DNA of 64,000 nt from Microstegium vimineum (GCA_022036555.1 CM039126.1:15409263-15473262); one strand, 5' to 3'. Positions 21,806 to 32,620 are shown, numbered from the stretch's first letter. Notes: generated from the sequence alone by a model not told the origin. Program-made: numbers and translations.

Positions 21806-22647
21806 TAGGAGTTCGTGGAACCTGGGGAGGATCCTCTGATGCTGCATCTACTTTGCCAAACAGAGCTGCCAAAAAAGGGTGACAGAAATCTTCAGTTGGT
21901 CCTGTGTCTGCACACGCTTTGATGTTACTCACATGTACTAATTTGGATATCCCTAGCTATAATACCTGCATGAAAACAGTGACTGTCCTGTTGCCTGGTA
22001 GGGTGTTTTTTTTCGTTTGTGCGCTGGTGTTGCATCGTGGTTGAAACATTGTGTCAGCTAGGAATGTTGTCTTTTTCTGTGTGTATGAACGAGTGACTGC
22101 TTGAGCTGTTGAGCAGTGGTTTTTATTTTTGTAATATGACGCTTCTATATTTGTGTCAGTTTCTGAATCCCGGTTGTCCTGTTGTGGCATGTGGTTCGAT
22201 TTGTGTGCTTTATTCAGATTTTTGGGAAAGTTGCTGCATAATCTGCACGATCTGTGCAGGAGGATCATCATGTATGGTCTTGACTGATTATTTTAACCAG
22301 GATAAGAATTACTTTTGTGTAAGAAATGGTGATAAGTGAGCACGAATGTCCTTTCTTGTTGGGCCTAATTGAAGAAGGCCTGTGCTTCGATAGCTCATTC
22401 ACAGCCCAAACACAACGAATGAATTCCCCCATCGTCATCCTGGACGCCCCGTCGTTTTCCCTGCACTGCACGTCTGCACACTTGCACTTGCACTTGCCAC
22501 TGCTCGGATCCCGCACGTAAATGCATATATAAATAAAAGAGAAATAAAAGCAAAAATGCCCATGCCAGGATTCAAACACAAGACTTGCTGTTTGAGATAT
22601 AGATGTTTGTGATTCAAATTGCAAACAAAAGAGATACTAATCTCCAC
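21806..22647. other. 3' flank of KIB copy 1, no gene recognised
   Basis: T-rich and mixed sequence that probably includes the old 3' UTR. A short GC-rich stretch (22430-22515) and a segment with GCCAGGATTCAAAC near 22563 were inspected; neither gave a convincing gene or tRNA-like unit. Confidence 0.5.
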
Positions 22648-22964
22648 CACTACATCATATAGATGTTTGTGATAATTGTAAAATAGTTTTGTTATTATCA
22701 AACACATCATACCATTTAAAGTCCCGTAAAAAGTATTCAACCAAGAAGACTAATATTCTATATTGCACGAATTAAAAGAACAATTACATAAACATCCCAA
22801 AACAATCTAAAATACAACCATTAGTATTGAAAAGGTATCCAGCTAGCCATTGCATAAACATCCCAAAAAATAACATAAATAGAAAAATAGTAAAACATAA
22901 AAAAAATCATAAGGAAAAAAAAGGAAAATCATGAGGTGCCATTGACGTGGATGGACAACATATG

Positions 22965-24522
22965 TTGACATGCGCTTCCAACATTGACCTTCTTCTGCCC
23001 TCTTTCTTTTTTTATTGTTAGGATGGTCCCCAGGTCTTACATGATCGACCCTCATCAATTGCTGCATCAACTCATCTTTAGTAAATTCTTCAGGCTGCTA
23101 AAGTTCTTTAGTTTGACCATCAAAATCTTTCTTTCTCCTCCAAATATGGTCCGTTGGAAGAAAGCGACGATGGCCAATGTAACAAATCTTGTCCCTAAGT
23201 CTTTTGGAGCAAGGATTTTTATCACAACGAACACAAGCATAGTAACCTCTAGTTATTCTACCTGAAAGTGTGCTCAATGCCGGATAATCATGAATGCACC
23301 ATATGACTGCAGCGTGAAGATCAAATTATTTCTCGGTCAGTGAATCCAAAGTAGGGACACCACTCCAGAGATTTAACAATTCTTCCACCAGTGGCTATAG
23401 GAAGAGATACATATCCTTTCCTAGGCATGCCGGACCAGGAATAAGTAGGCACATCATGAAGTTGGATTGCTCCATACATTGCCATGGAGGAAAGTTGTAA
23501 GGGATAAGAAATACTGGCCACATGCTATATGAGGAGCTCATCTTCCTGAATGGATTAAACCCATCGGTGGCGAGGCCAAGTCGGACATTTCGTGCATCAT
23601 TTGCAAACCATTCATACTTCCTATCAAAATCCTTCCATGCCTCACCATCAGCAGGATGGCTAAGCTCATTATCCACTGGTTTTCTCTTCAACTTGTGCCA
23701 TTGTGCCTGAGCTGAAAGTTCTTCGGATCCAAAAATCCTCTTCAACCTTGGAATTAAAGGAAAATGCCTTAGAACCTTTTCTGGAATCTTCCTTCGGCAA
23801 TCTCCATCCTTCCATCTTGAAGCACCACATATTGTGCATGCATCCTTTTTAGCCAACTCCTTTCGGAAAAGAACACAGTTATTCGGACACACATATATTG
23901 ACTCATATCCAAGTCCTAATGCACATATAATTTTCTTAGCTTCAGCATATGATGCAGGGAGAGAACAATTTGGAAATGCCGAACTTAAAACATCCAAAAA
24001 AGCACTAAATGCAACATTGCTGATTCTGTAAAATGACTTGATGTGGAGCAACTTCACCACAAAAGAAAACCTAGTGTAGGGACCATCGGGTTGTAGCACT
24101 TGTTTCATCTCTTCTAATATGGCGGCAAACTTTGACTTTGTTCTTGGTCCATGATCTTGATCTGGGTATAGATCATGTACCATACGATACATTTCATCAT
24201 CTTCTGGGTCATCTGGAGGCTCACTCGTCCCAAATTCAGCATTGCAGTCAATATCTTCATTCAAATGATCAAGATTTCCAATAACCATGGCCATTGGTTC
24301 TCCATGATGTATCCAATTTGTGTATGTGTTAGACATCCCGTAAATAAGTAAGTGATCCTCCATGTCTCCTTTATGTCGATTTAACCGATTCAAACACTTA
24401 CGACATGGACATAATATATGTTGATTGCCACTCAGATTTTTAGAAACAAAGTCCATGAACTCATTGACCCCATCCCGATGCTCCTTGCTAAACAACCTAC
24501 AATTCATCCAAGTTCTTTCCAT
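22965..24522 (-). pseudogene. TNP2 transposase, N-terminal two thirds
   Basis: The start is taken as ATG at 24520-24522 (MERTWMNCRLFSKEH), just after a possible acceptor (TTATTTCAG). The transposase-associated domain (HILCPCRKCLN, YGMSNTYTNWIHHGE) and Transposase_21 (CALGLGYESIYVCPNNC, ARNVRLGLATDGFNPFRKM, PGPACLGKDMYLFL) are continuous to about 23395. A frameshift follows, then LSGRITRGYYACVRCDKNPC, KICYIGHRRFLPTDH and GQCWKR in other frames with stops. Similarity ends near 22970, so DUF4218 and DUF4216 are deleted. It belongs to a different CACTA subfamily from the element at 951-13002. Confidence 0.9.
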
Positions 24523-24739
24523 TTGCGACACACTGAAATAAGACAAGCAAGGAATCAGCGGTCATCATTGCCCAGACCGCTATTTATCTATTTCTATCGC
24601 TTCAAATCTATGGTTTCAATTTGAAAAATAAAACTAAAATAATTTCATCTCATATGTACCTATTCTTCTGAACCGATGGGGATGAGGTAGTCTCCGGTCG
24701 ACTTCACTGGTGGCCGGCAGCGTTCGTTCCCAGGCTGGA

Positions 24740-25140
24740 CCTCCTGGGGGCGTTCCGAGTGGCTGTGCACGTGAAGCCCGGCTAGCCAGGCATCTAGCTC
24801 TTCGGGGCGGCGTCGGGATCTGGCCAGCTACGTCGCCCTCCTGCCGGCGGCGTCGCCTTCCTGCTGTCGGCGTCGTGATCAAAGTTTTAAATAGCGGGCT
24901 ACGAGGTTTAGCGGCAAGGCTGCCGTTCTGGTGTTTAGCGGGCTATAGCCGGCTTTAGCGGGCTAAATGCCATAGCGGCGGCCCTTCCTAGCAGCTATAG
25001 CCGGCTATTTAGAACTTTGGTCGGGATCGTGCCGGCGGCGGCGCCCTCCTGCCGGCGGCGTCGGGGTCCTGCCGGCCGGTGGCGTCGACATCCTGCCAGC
25101 GGCGTCGCTCTCCTGTAGGCGGCGTCAGGCTCCAAATACG
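24740..25140. repeat. GC-rich CTGCCGGCGGCGTCG repeats
   Basis: The unit CCTCCTGCCGGCGGCGTCG and variants recur about eight times, split by the hAT-type MITE at 24890-25019. The array lies upstream of the TNP2 start and is probably the leader of the CACTA gene. Confidence 0.75.
24890..25019. mobile_element. hAT-type MITE, 130 bp
   Basis: Terminal inverted repeats read CAAAGTTTTAAATAGCG on the left and CAAAGTTCTAAATAGCC on the right (complement). The flanks GTCGTGAT (24882-24889) and GTCGGGAT (25020-25027) form an 8 bp target duplication with one mismatch, as expected for hAT. The interior is rich in TAGC/GCTA text. The flanking tandem repeats could contribute to the apparent duplication. Confidence 0.8.
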
Positions 25141-25339
25141 GAGGAAGAGGAAGGCTATCAGATTAGAGTCCTCCTGAAGCGCTTTTTTTTTCCTTATTTT
25201 AGTTTTTTAATTGATATTAATATGTATTTTATTTTCATTGTTTTAGTTATTTAATAAATATTAATATGTAAGTGTGGGTCTCACCAATCCAGGCTAGGTG
25301 TGGCTGTGCCAATATATATTTTTTTAATTAAAGTTATGA

Positions 25340-25627
25340 TTTCAAATTTATGACCATTATATTCCATCACATTGGTCATTAGCTATTGTCATAAAGATTG
25401 AGAAAATTGATTTTTAATTTATGACCATCACATTCCATCTCTTCTGTCATTAGCTATTGTCATAAAGATTGGGAAAGGCACATGGTGATGGTTGTTTATG
25501 ACTAAATCAAATGTTGGTCACAAGCGCTTGTCATCCATTGAAAATTGGTCATAAACTCACAGTTTCTATGACTAAAAGGTGCTTTGTCATATGAAAATGG
25601 TCATAGAAGGTCTAATCTCTTGTAGTG
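25340..25627 (-). repeat. Subterminal repeats of the CACTA element
   Basis: TTTATGACCA, TGGTCATAA and CTATTGTCATAAAGATTG recur in both orientations up to the terminus at 25627. A block of about 85 bp (ATTTATGACCATYA to CATAAAGATTGRGAAA) is present twice, at about 25345 and 25420. Confidence 0.8.
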
Positions 25628-25639
25628 CATGATGGACAC

Positions 25640-26130
25640 AGGCGAGATGTATGTCGTATTCTCGGATTAGGCGCCTAATTGAGGGAGAGACTACTTGCCA
25701 TATCTAGATGATTCCTACTATGTGCACTACCTTGTTGAATCCTATGGCACGCTGCTAATGACCCATACAAAAGTTTCCTACAAAAGACAACATGGCATTT
25801 TTGTGGATCGAAGCAGCGACTTTGAAGTGTTTGAGGCTGATTTTGAGCGGTGCTTGTGGGCTGAGTTGAGGACTTTTTGGGTAGCGACAGCCAAGCGTTG
25901 TTCATTGCATTGGGAAATATAGTACTCCAGAGCTGTTCATGTGTCTCCCTACGATGTTTCAAGGGACTATGTCTTCTTCCTGGATGATTGTCCCAACTGG
26001 CTTGTGAAGCAAACAATTGAATCTTGTGGAGTATATGACATGAAAGATGAGAAGGTCTATTCACCATTTGCCTATGGTGCCATGGAAGAGCGAAGAAGGA
26101 AGTCCCAGCAACCTGGATTTTCTCAGTGTG
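25640..26130 (+). pseudogene. KIB/DUF295 protein fragment, copy 2
   Basis: This is a paralogue of the segment at 20860-21670 without the retroposon. It shows YYVHYLVESYGTLLMTHTKV, FVDRSSDFEVFEADFERCLW, VHVSPYDVSRDYVFFLDDCP and VYDMKDEKVYSPFAYG. A frameshift lies near 25895-25920 (ALFIG is lost) and another near 25690. The first coding exons are missing on the CACTA side and the donor region at 26130 is altered. Same strand as copy 1, so the pair is a tandem duplication. Confidence 0.8.
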
Positions 26131-26356
26131 TAAGTGTGTTGCACTTCTTTTTCTGCAGTTTTTTTGAAATTTGATAGAAAAATAAAGTGCTTCTAAGTTT
26201 TCCCAGCAAAATCAAATTATTACCCCTAGACTGTCTATAGTTGTACTTTCTTACCCACATGTTTAAATGTTCAGTAGATAACTTGTTCTTACCCACATGA
26301 CTATATGTCCATGTAGATGACTAACATATATAATACAAGCATACAATATGAACAGG
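26131..26356. other. 3' flank of KIB copy 2
   Basis: AT-rich sequence with two imperfect copies of CTTACCCACATG (26250 and 26289). No gene is seen. Confidence 0.5.
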
Positions 26357-27257
26357 TATAGTTTTTCAAATGGGCCAGGCACGTTGGGCCGGCACGAGCC
26401 CGGCCCAAAAAAGCACGACACTAACACGGCACGGGCACGAGATTCGTAGTGTCAGTGCCGGCACGGGCACGGTCGCACGCCGTGCCTGGGCCGTAGGTCT
26501 GGCACATAGTGCCGACACGGGCACGACGACACGGAAATTGGGCCGACACGATGGCGGTCCGATAATTCTAGATCGTTTGATTGATTGGAAGTATTTCTGA
26601 CCATTGGATGGAGCTGCAACATTTCTACCCTAGGTATAAAAGCAACTCCACACTTCTCATTCCCATTCTCCCACCCCAGCCGCCGTCATTGTCTCCCGTG
26701 ACCCATCCTGCTGAGCACTCCCTCCCCTGCTTGTGTGCTGCTCACCGAAGCAGACCTGCTGACCTGCTCCCACCAAAAGCTCTTGGCCTCTCCATCTCAC
26801 TCCCTCCCCTGCTTGTGTGTTGCGCGGCGACGGCGGCCGGAGGCACAGCTGCGCGGCTCAATGGCGTTCGCTCGAGCACGGGTGCGACGACAACGGCGCA
26901 AGGCTACAGCAAGGTCGTGGAGTGGCTCGTGATGCGGCGAGCTGGTGCCGAGGCTTGAGAGCGACGAGACAGTGGCGCGACGTGCTCTGCTCGGTGGCGC
27001 GGCGACAAGACGGCGTCGACGGGCGGCACAGCATCCGCGGGCGCCGGACGCGACGGCGCGCCGGCACGGGGCACGTCGGGTTGTCGTGCCTCGCAGCACG
27101 GCACGACACGCTTGACAGGCCATAGTGTCGTGCCCGACCTCGACCTTGGCACGGCGGCACTATAGGCACGGCACGGCCGGGCCACCGTGCCGCATAGTGT
27201 CGTGCCCCGCCGTGCCCGCCCCAGTGCCGTGCCGGGCGGCAAGTTTGGAAATCTATA
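26357..27257. mobile_element. Non-autonomous hAT-like element, 901 bp
   Basis: The flanks TGAACAGG at 26349-26356 and 27258-27265 are a perfect 8 bp target duplication. Ends read TATAGTTTTTCAAA on the left and TATAGATTTCCAAA on the right (complement). Subterminal regions are packed with CGGCACGGGCACG and its complement in both orientations. The GC-rich interior has open frames on both strands but no transposase motif (no hAT dimerisation domain), so it is non-autonomous. Confidence 0.85.
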
Positions 27258-27461
27258 TGAACAGGGTAAAAAAAATCTTATATTGGAATCCAATGAGCTT
27301 TCATACCTGTGCAATATATAAAACACATGCGTCATACTCATATAGGAAGGTTTTGTTACGCGTGGAAGCTAAAACACTATGCAAATTACCACATACAGGT
27401 TATATTCTTCGGTTTCCACAATCATGTGAAAGTAAAGTGATTTTTTGTTTTCTAGATGAAT

Positions 27462-29050
27462 CACTACAGGAAAAGGGCGAGTTGCCGAGTGCTGGGGGCA
27501 CTCGGCAACTAGCCTTTTGCACTCAGCAAATTAGTTGCCGAGTGCCGCACTCGGCAACTAGCGAGTCGGCAACTAATTTAGTTGCTGAGTGTCAGATTTC
27601 GGGCACTCGGTAACTAATTTGCCGAGTGTTATTTTTTTGCCGAGTGCCAGATCAAGCTCCCGGCAACTAATTTTGTTTTTATTTTTTTAAATAATTAGTT
27701 GTCGAGTGCCTTGTGGCTGGCACTCGGCAACTAAGCAGAGAAAAAAAATAGATCCGCCCAGACCTAGGCCACGAGCCCCCGTGCGGCCCCATGTCGGAGC
27801 GCCGCCCCGCTGCCCAGCGCCGGAGCGCCGTCCTCGAGGCCCCGCGCCGCCCTCCAGGTCGCACGCTGCCCCGCCCCGCTACCCTGTGCCAACGCGAGCC
27901 GTAGCCAGGATGGCGAGGGGGCCGCGCCGCTTGTGCCACCGCGAGCTGACGAGGGGGCGGGCCCGCCGCCGAGCGCCAAGGCGAAGGGGCGCCGCCAGGC
28001 CGCCCCCGCGCCACCTAGCCGCCGAGGGCAAGGGGCCACCGCCTTGCTCGAGATCCGTCGTCGGGGGACCTCCGCCTCGAGATCCGCCGCCGCCGCCTCC
28101 TCGAGATCCGCCGCCGCCGCCTCCTCGAGATCCGCCGCCGCCGCCATCAGAGCTGGATCTGGAGAAGCCTGCCGTCGTGGTGGAGCCCGCCGCCGCGCTG
28201 GTAGAGGATGGGGCGGCCGCCGCCGGGGAGGGGAGGAGATGACGCCGGGGTGGGGAGGGAGGGGCGCCGCCGGGCTGGGGAGGGAGGGGAGGGGCGTGCA
28301 CTCGGGGTGGAGCCGCGCGCAGGGAGCCACTGGGGAGGGGGGTGCCGCCGGGGGAGGGAGAGGAGAGGGATTGGGGCTGGTTAGGGTTTAGGGAGATTGT
28401 ATATATACTAAGGGTTATTGGGTTGGACCTTTATTGGGCTACTTCGGTTATTTAGTTGTCGAGTGTTGTTGGCACTCGGCAACTAAATTAAGTTTCCGAG
28501 TGTCACCCTAGGCACTCGGCAACTAAATTAAGTTGCCTAGTGCCAACCAAGGCACTCGGTAACTTATTTAATTTTTTTTGTTTTTTACTCTCAATTTTTT
28601 GTGTGTGCTTATTGAACTATGGAAAACAACATGTTCAAATTTGGAAGCTTTTCATTGCTTTTTGGTATATTTCCTTAGTTTATTTTGTTTTTTTCAATTT
28701 TTCCGCTTAATGTTCATTTGAACTGCAGGTGCATGAAATAATTGATTTCTTTCGTTCAAAAAATGTTATCCTTGTTTGTTAGTGTAAATGATGGCTAAAT
28801 TCATGACCTGTCTCGAAAGTTCGATCAGCGTGCTCACGGGGCAACGTCGCCAACTTCGGTGCTTGTAGTTTTTTAATTATATTAAATGCAAACAAATTCC
28901 AAAAATCACGAAACTTGAGCACGTGTCATGATCTCATGTGTGTATGTTGTGGTAAAAAGTTGAAAAAGTTTCGAGCACGTCGTCACGTACGTTGTTCACA
29001 AACCTCAAAGTCCACATAAGATTTCACTTTTTTTTTGCCGAGTGTCCGAT
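27462..29050 (+). mobile_element. Non-autonomous CACTA element, right end lost
   Basis: The left end is CACTACAGGAAAAGGGCGAG at 27462, followed by alternating GTTGCCGAGTGC and GCACTCGGCAACTA to about 27740. The same motif returns at 28440-28570 and once more at 29036. The expected right terminus (complement of CACTACAGGAAA) is not seen before 29100. The interior 27740-28400 is very GC-rich, with no transposase motif. A TATATATAC stretch follows at 28400. Confidence 0.75.
28060..28145 (+). repeat. 27 bp tandem repeat CTCGAGATCCGCCGCCGCCG
   Basis: Three to four units of CCTCGAGATCCGCCGCCGCC plus a short spacer lie head to tail inside the GC-rich part of the CACTA element. Frames across them produce artefactual Pro/Arg/Gly-rich peptides. 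Confidence 0.85.
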
Positions 29051-29255
29051 ATGCAGTGTGCCATTGTCGCAACTGGCAAGGATATGATAACGTTACACAG
29101 TACCAGATTCAGATTTCACAAACAAACATAATAAGTTCAGTTGTTACTCCTCATTGAATCACAGCAGATAGTGCGTACCAACCATATATAGATGTAACAA
29201 TTGAGTTTATTTAGAATCAACGAACCCCGACAAAAAAAAGAGAAGAGAATTGTCG

Positions 29256-29783
29256 TCATTCACATTGCCATTGGGGATCGATGATGAAAGCAGAGCGGTA
29301 GGAGGAGGCGGCAGAGCAGCGGGCCCTGCCGTCGAGGTGCCGCCGCCGCGCGGCGGCGGCGGCGGCTTGGGGTCGGGACTTAGCGTAGCGGTCAGCGTAG
29401 CGGTAGGCTTGAGCCCACACCTCCTTGGCGTAAAACTTGAACACATCGGCCCGCCCCTCGTCGGTAGTCAGGTCCTTGCCGGCGGCGTAGGCAGAGGCGG
29501 CGGTGGCGCGACTGGCGTCGGGCTCCGGGACGGGGCCGTGGAGCCAGGGGCCCGCGACCCAAGCCATCCTCTTCGCGACCTTGGACATGAAGCTGTCGCG
29601 ATTTTTCTGCGGCACTGGCCAGACCCCCAGCCCTTTGGTCACCGCCGCCCTGACGTCCGGCGGCATCGGGGTGTAGCGGAAGACCCTCCCTGGGCGAGGC
29701 CTCAGAGATCTGAAGCGTTGGAACTCCGCGATAACGGTGCGGTTCCATGCGCCGATGTTGTCGTTGATGCTGTCCTTCGCCAT
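29256..29783 (-). CDS. Unrecognised small grass protein, paralogue A (175 aa)
   Basis: The start is ATG at 29781-29783 (MAKDSINDN), chosen because paralogue B starts at the equivalent Met and a TATA-like box lies 76 bp upstream; an in-frame extension to 29939 would cross that promoter. The N-terminal 90 residues, with the core RPRPGRVFRYTPMPPDVRAA and then LGVWPVPQ and GPW, are strongly conserved between A and B. A second conserved block is KDLTTDEGRADVFKFY and YAKSRPQAAA. There is no signal peptide or membrane segment; the protein is basic and Pro/Ala-rich. I do not recognise the family. The frame is intact and ends at TGA 29256-29258. Confidence 0.75.
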   Translation of the reverse strand: MAKDSINDNIGAWNRTVIAEFQRFRSLRPRPGRVFRYTPMPPDVRAAVTKGLGVWPVPQKNRDSFMSKVAKRMAWVAGPWLHGPVPEPDASRATAASAYAAGKDLTTDEGRADVFKFYAKEVWAQAYRYADRYAKSRPQAAAAAARRRHLDGRARCSAASSYRSAFIIDPQWQCE

Positions 29784-29858
29784 CGTCGTCGCTGCTGGAG
29801 TGTAAACCCTAGACGGACACTCGAAAGGCCGGCGGGGATCGGAAGAGAGGGCCGGGGG

Positions 29859-29865
29859 ATAAATA
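29859..29865 (-). promoter_or_regulatory. TATA-like box of paralogue A
   Basis: The minus strand reads GTATTTATCCCCC. The same GTATTTATCCCCC lies upstream of paralogue B, so it is a conserved promoter element of the pair. Confidence 0.5.
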
Positions 29866-29939
29866 CAATACGTAGGGTCTTTTCGATCGAATAGGCCAAA
29901 TAAACTCCCTGCTCTCAAACGGGCCCACGTACGCGTCAC

Positions 29940-30203
29940 TCACTAGTTCCCTTCCTAATTCGATTCATTTTTTTTTAGAATAATTCGATTCGTCTTCTCT
30001 TTCGACCTTCTCTTTATTTCTCGCCAATTAAGGGCGTCCCCAACAACGATATACAAATCGTCAGCTGAAAATAATAATAAAAACAGAATGTCAGATGCGG
30101 AATCGAAGCTGTTATGAGGGGGAGGTTCTGGAAACACGTGTGAGACTAGCTATTTCGTCCTCGCTCCTGCTAGCGATTTCGTCCTCGTTGAGGACACCCT
30201 AAT
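29940..30203. other. Upstream flank of paralogue A
   Basis: No gene is seen. A short imperfect duplication, GATTTCGTCCTCG, occurs at about 30150 and 30174. Confidence 0.5.
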
Positions 30204-30428
30204 GGCGTCTGCAATGGTTAGCTAGATGTGACGTGGTAAGAAAAAAGTAGGAGAGATAGTAGTCACTAGCTACGAGTAAATAGTTTATCTATTTCACGTA
30301 GCCCAAGACTATGTGAGAGGAACATATGAGGCCAGTAATATATATTAGTCTCTTTTATTATCTCTCACCTCCACATCAGCTAGCTATATAGCTATTACTA
30401 GCTACGGAGTATTACCATTGCGGACGCC
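30204..30428. mobile_element. MITE, 225 bp, with CTAAT flanks
   Basis: Ends read GGCGTCTGCAATGGTTA on the left and GGCGTCCGCAATGGTAA on the right (complement). CTAAT occurs directly outside both ends (30199-30203 and 30429-30433). The flank contains TAA, so a PIF/Harbinger assignment with TAA target is possible. The interior is AT-rich without coding sequence. Confidence 0.8.
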
Positions 30429-30554
30429 CTAATGGACGGTACTGCCAACGAGTAGAAGAGGTGGACCGAAACAAGGCATCAGCCCCAAGGAGAACATATT
30501 TTGCGAGTTTGCATTATATATATACGTTTTCTTATTTAGATATATGACGCTAGC

Positions 30555-30876
30555 TAGCCAACCTGGTGTATTGCATGTTTCTATGTATGCTAATTAGGAT
30601 GACTGAACATGAATTAATTTTAAAACTAATTGTAGAAGTTGTGGCTAATTCTTCATGAGACAATTTTTTTAAGATACCATTAGTACTTTGTTTAATGTAG
30701 CATTATATTGTCAAACCATGAACTAATTAGGCTTAATAGATTCGTCTATCAAATTATTAGTTCTAATCTATGCAATTAGTTTACTAAATAGTTTTATTTA
30801 ATACTCTAAATTAAAATCAAAATATTCGATGTGACGAGACTAAAGTTTAGCCTTAGCTAGCAACCAAACGGGGCCA
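30555..30876 (-). mobile_element. Degenerate Tourist-like (PIF/Harbinger) MITE
   Basis: The right end reads AACCAAACGGGGCC, the complement of the common grass terminus GGCCCCGTTTGGTT. Internal text such as GAATTAATTTTAAAACTAATT, GGCTTAATAGATTCGTCT and ATTCGATGTGACGAG is typical of this family. The left terminus is not recognisable, so the element is old or truncated. Confidence 0.7.
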
Positions 30877-30988
30877 CTTGAAATGCGTGCATGAACTCAT
30901 CCGGAAAAACACATAATACAAAGATGCTTCCACAGAGGTTGTCCTCGTTAGCATTCTTCCCCAACGACGAGACCAAGAGTGTAATATA

Positions 30989-31224
30989 CTTCATCCGTCC
31001 CATAGAAAGTGATGTTTTTTATTTTTTGGTACCGCGTTTGACTATTTGTTTTATTCAAAATATTTTTACAAATTATAAAATAAATAAATTATTATTAAAA
31101 TATCTCTGATGATGAAACAAGTCATGAAAAAATAAATAATATTTATATAAAAAAATTGAATAAGACGAACGTTTAAACAAAATGATACATATTCTAAAGT
31201 GACACTTTCAATGGGACGGGGGAG
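30989..31224. mobile_element. Stowaway-type MITE, 236 bp
   Basis: Ends read CTTCATCCGTCCCATAGAAA on the left and CTCCCCCGTCCCATTGAAAG on the right (complement), with TA on both outer sides (30987-30988 and 31225-31226). The AT-rich interior and TA duplication are characteristic of Tc1/mariner Stowaway MITEs. Confidence 0.9.
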
Positions 31225-31226
31225 TA

Positions 31227-32072
31227 GTGATATCAGAGATGGGACTTCCTCGGTTCGTTTTTCCAGTCGGTGCCTTAAACCTCGGATTATATAGTCCTCC
31301 GCAGTAGGTTGACCTTGCCAACAGGGAGTTCATGAGATTCCATAGCTCCTTAATCCGCTTTAGTGCTTGATTGGATGAAGTATCGAGTATTGCAGAGTGA
31401 CAAGATCAAGCGGCAAGACGTCTGTAGAGTGCATCGACCATGTTCGCATAGCACGACGATGACGCACCTAGATCTGACGACAGCGTGGCTAAATGAGCTC
31501 TTCTACACCTGGGGGGCTACACGTACCGACAACTTAGGGTAGTGAGCTTCTCTCTTCTTGGTCATTTCATTCACATCTAGCATGCTTGAATGAGTAGCAG
31601 TTTTGTAGCGATTTTGTTCAATTGTGGTGTGGTGCCATTCAGAAGAGAAGTGTCTGGCGATTTGAGCTACGGGGCAATTGTAACACTTCTAGGCGGCGTT
31701 GTTCAGTAACCAACTAAAGCACACGATAGCCAACACGATATGGGGAAGACAATGTGTTCAGTAACCAGCTAAAACATACAATAGCCAGTTTTATCCAGCT
31801 ATGTTCTTACGTAAAATTCATCAGTCGAGCAATACACTTCTAGGCGGTGGGCGGTGGTCTTCTTTTATCCAAGCTTGTTGCTTCACCCAATTTTAGTCAC
31901 GACTTCGACTTTAGCCAATAGAGCTCCTCCAAAACCTTGCATATTCAGATACTCTTAGAACAGATGTCGATAAGCGTATAATGTTGAGAAGTCCCGCTAG
32001 GACCTAGTGATAGAAAAATTTGACCTTATGTTTTCCAGCGTTAATGATATATCAGTCTTATTCAACAAGAGT
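31227..32072. other. Intergenic interval, no gene recognised
   Basis: Mixed-composition sequence. A repeated phrase, TTCAGTAACCARCTAAA, occurs at about 31703 and 31758. No coding or transposon signature was identified. Confidence 0.5.
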
Positions 32073-32620
32073 TGAAGTCCCAAATGGAGGCGATCAACAC
32101 CAAGGTTAATAAGTGTTCGGCAGAACAACAATTTATCGTACAACTAATTGGTCAGGCTATAGCTCACTTGACAATGCATTCGAAGCGATGCTAAGTCTCT
32201 CAGCAATGGCTCAGAGCATCAATGATACATGAGGAAGAGGCCCCATTTCAGAACATCTTTGCTAAGAACGAGATGAATAGCATACATGAACCTTCTAAAC
32301 CACAAGACCAGCACCTGAAACACTACAGAAGCAAGACATCGTACCTCATCATAGCTTGCCAAAGATGCAATTTCCAAATTTTGATGGCACCCATCCCAGG
32401 ATATGGATTGATAAATACATTAACTATTTCTCAATATATACTCCATTCCTGAATTAGTTTGGGTCACAGCTTCAACCATGCATCTAGAGGGCAATGCTGC
32501 CAAATGGTTCCAAGCCTAGAAGCAAATTCATGCAACTATAACATGCACAACATTCTGTGTAGCAGCAGAGCAAAAATTTGGCACTGATGATTATAAGACA
32601 ACAATCACAACTGCTAGTAC
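32073..32620 (+). pseudogene. Ty3/gypsy gag relic
   Basis: Translation in pieces gives QMEAINTKVNKCSAEQQFIV, then FPNFDGTHPRIWIDK, CINYFSIYTPFPELVWVTA-like text and TMHLEGNAAKWFQA, the retrotransposon gag core, and EQKFGTDDYKT. The frame is broken by stops (TAA at about 32190, TAG at about 32517) and shifts. No LTR or pol accompanies it, and it is unrelated in sequence to the gag of the 34-62 kb nest. Confidence 0.75.

Larger units (their letters stand above)
22648..25627 (-). mobile_element. CACTA element, internally deleted
   Basis: On the minus strand the element starts at 25627 with CACTACAAGAGATTAGACC. About 300 bp of subterminal motifs (TTATGACCA and complement) follow, then a TNP2 gene that is lost after 22970. 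The other end is probably at 22648, where the plus strand reads CACTACATCATATAG. The flanks are CAC (22645-22647) and CAT (25628-25630), an imperfect 3 bp duplication. At 2.98 kb it lacks the second half of TNP2 and any second gene. It lies between the two KIB fragments. Confidence 0.75.

Noticed and set aside
22555..22600. Possible tRNA-like B box (GCCAGGATTCAAAC)
   Set aside because: No A box at the right distance, no cloverleaf and no poly(A) tail; not enough for a SINE or tRNA.
26370..27341. Frames of 60-160 codons on both strands
   Set aside because: They run across the CGGCACG repeats of the hAT-like element and its ends.
27679..28391. Pro/Arg/Gly-rich frames of up to 188 codons
   Set aside because: Produced by 75-80 % GC sequence and tandem repeats; frames are equally long on both strands.
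29250..29894. 214-codon frame opposite paralogue A
   Set aside because: Shadow of the minus-strand gene; the minus strand is conserved with paralogue B and has the promoter.
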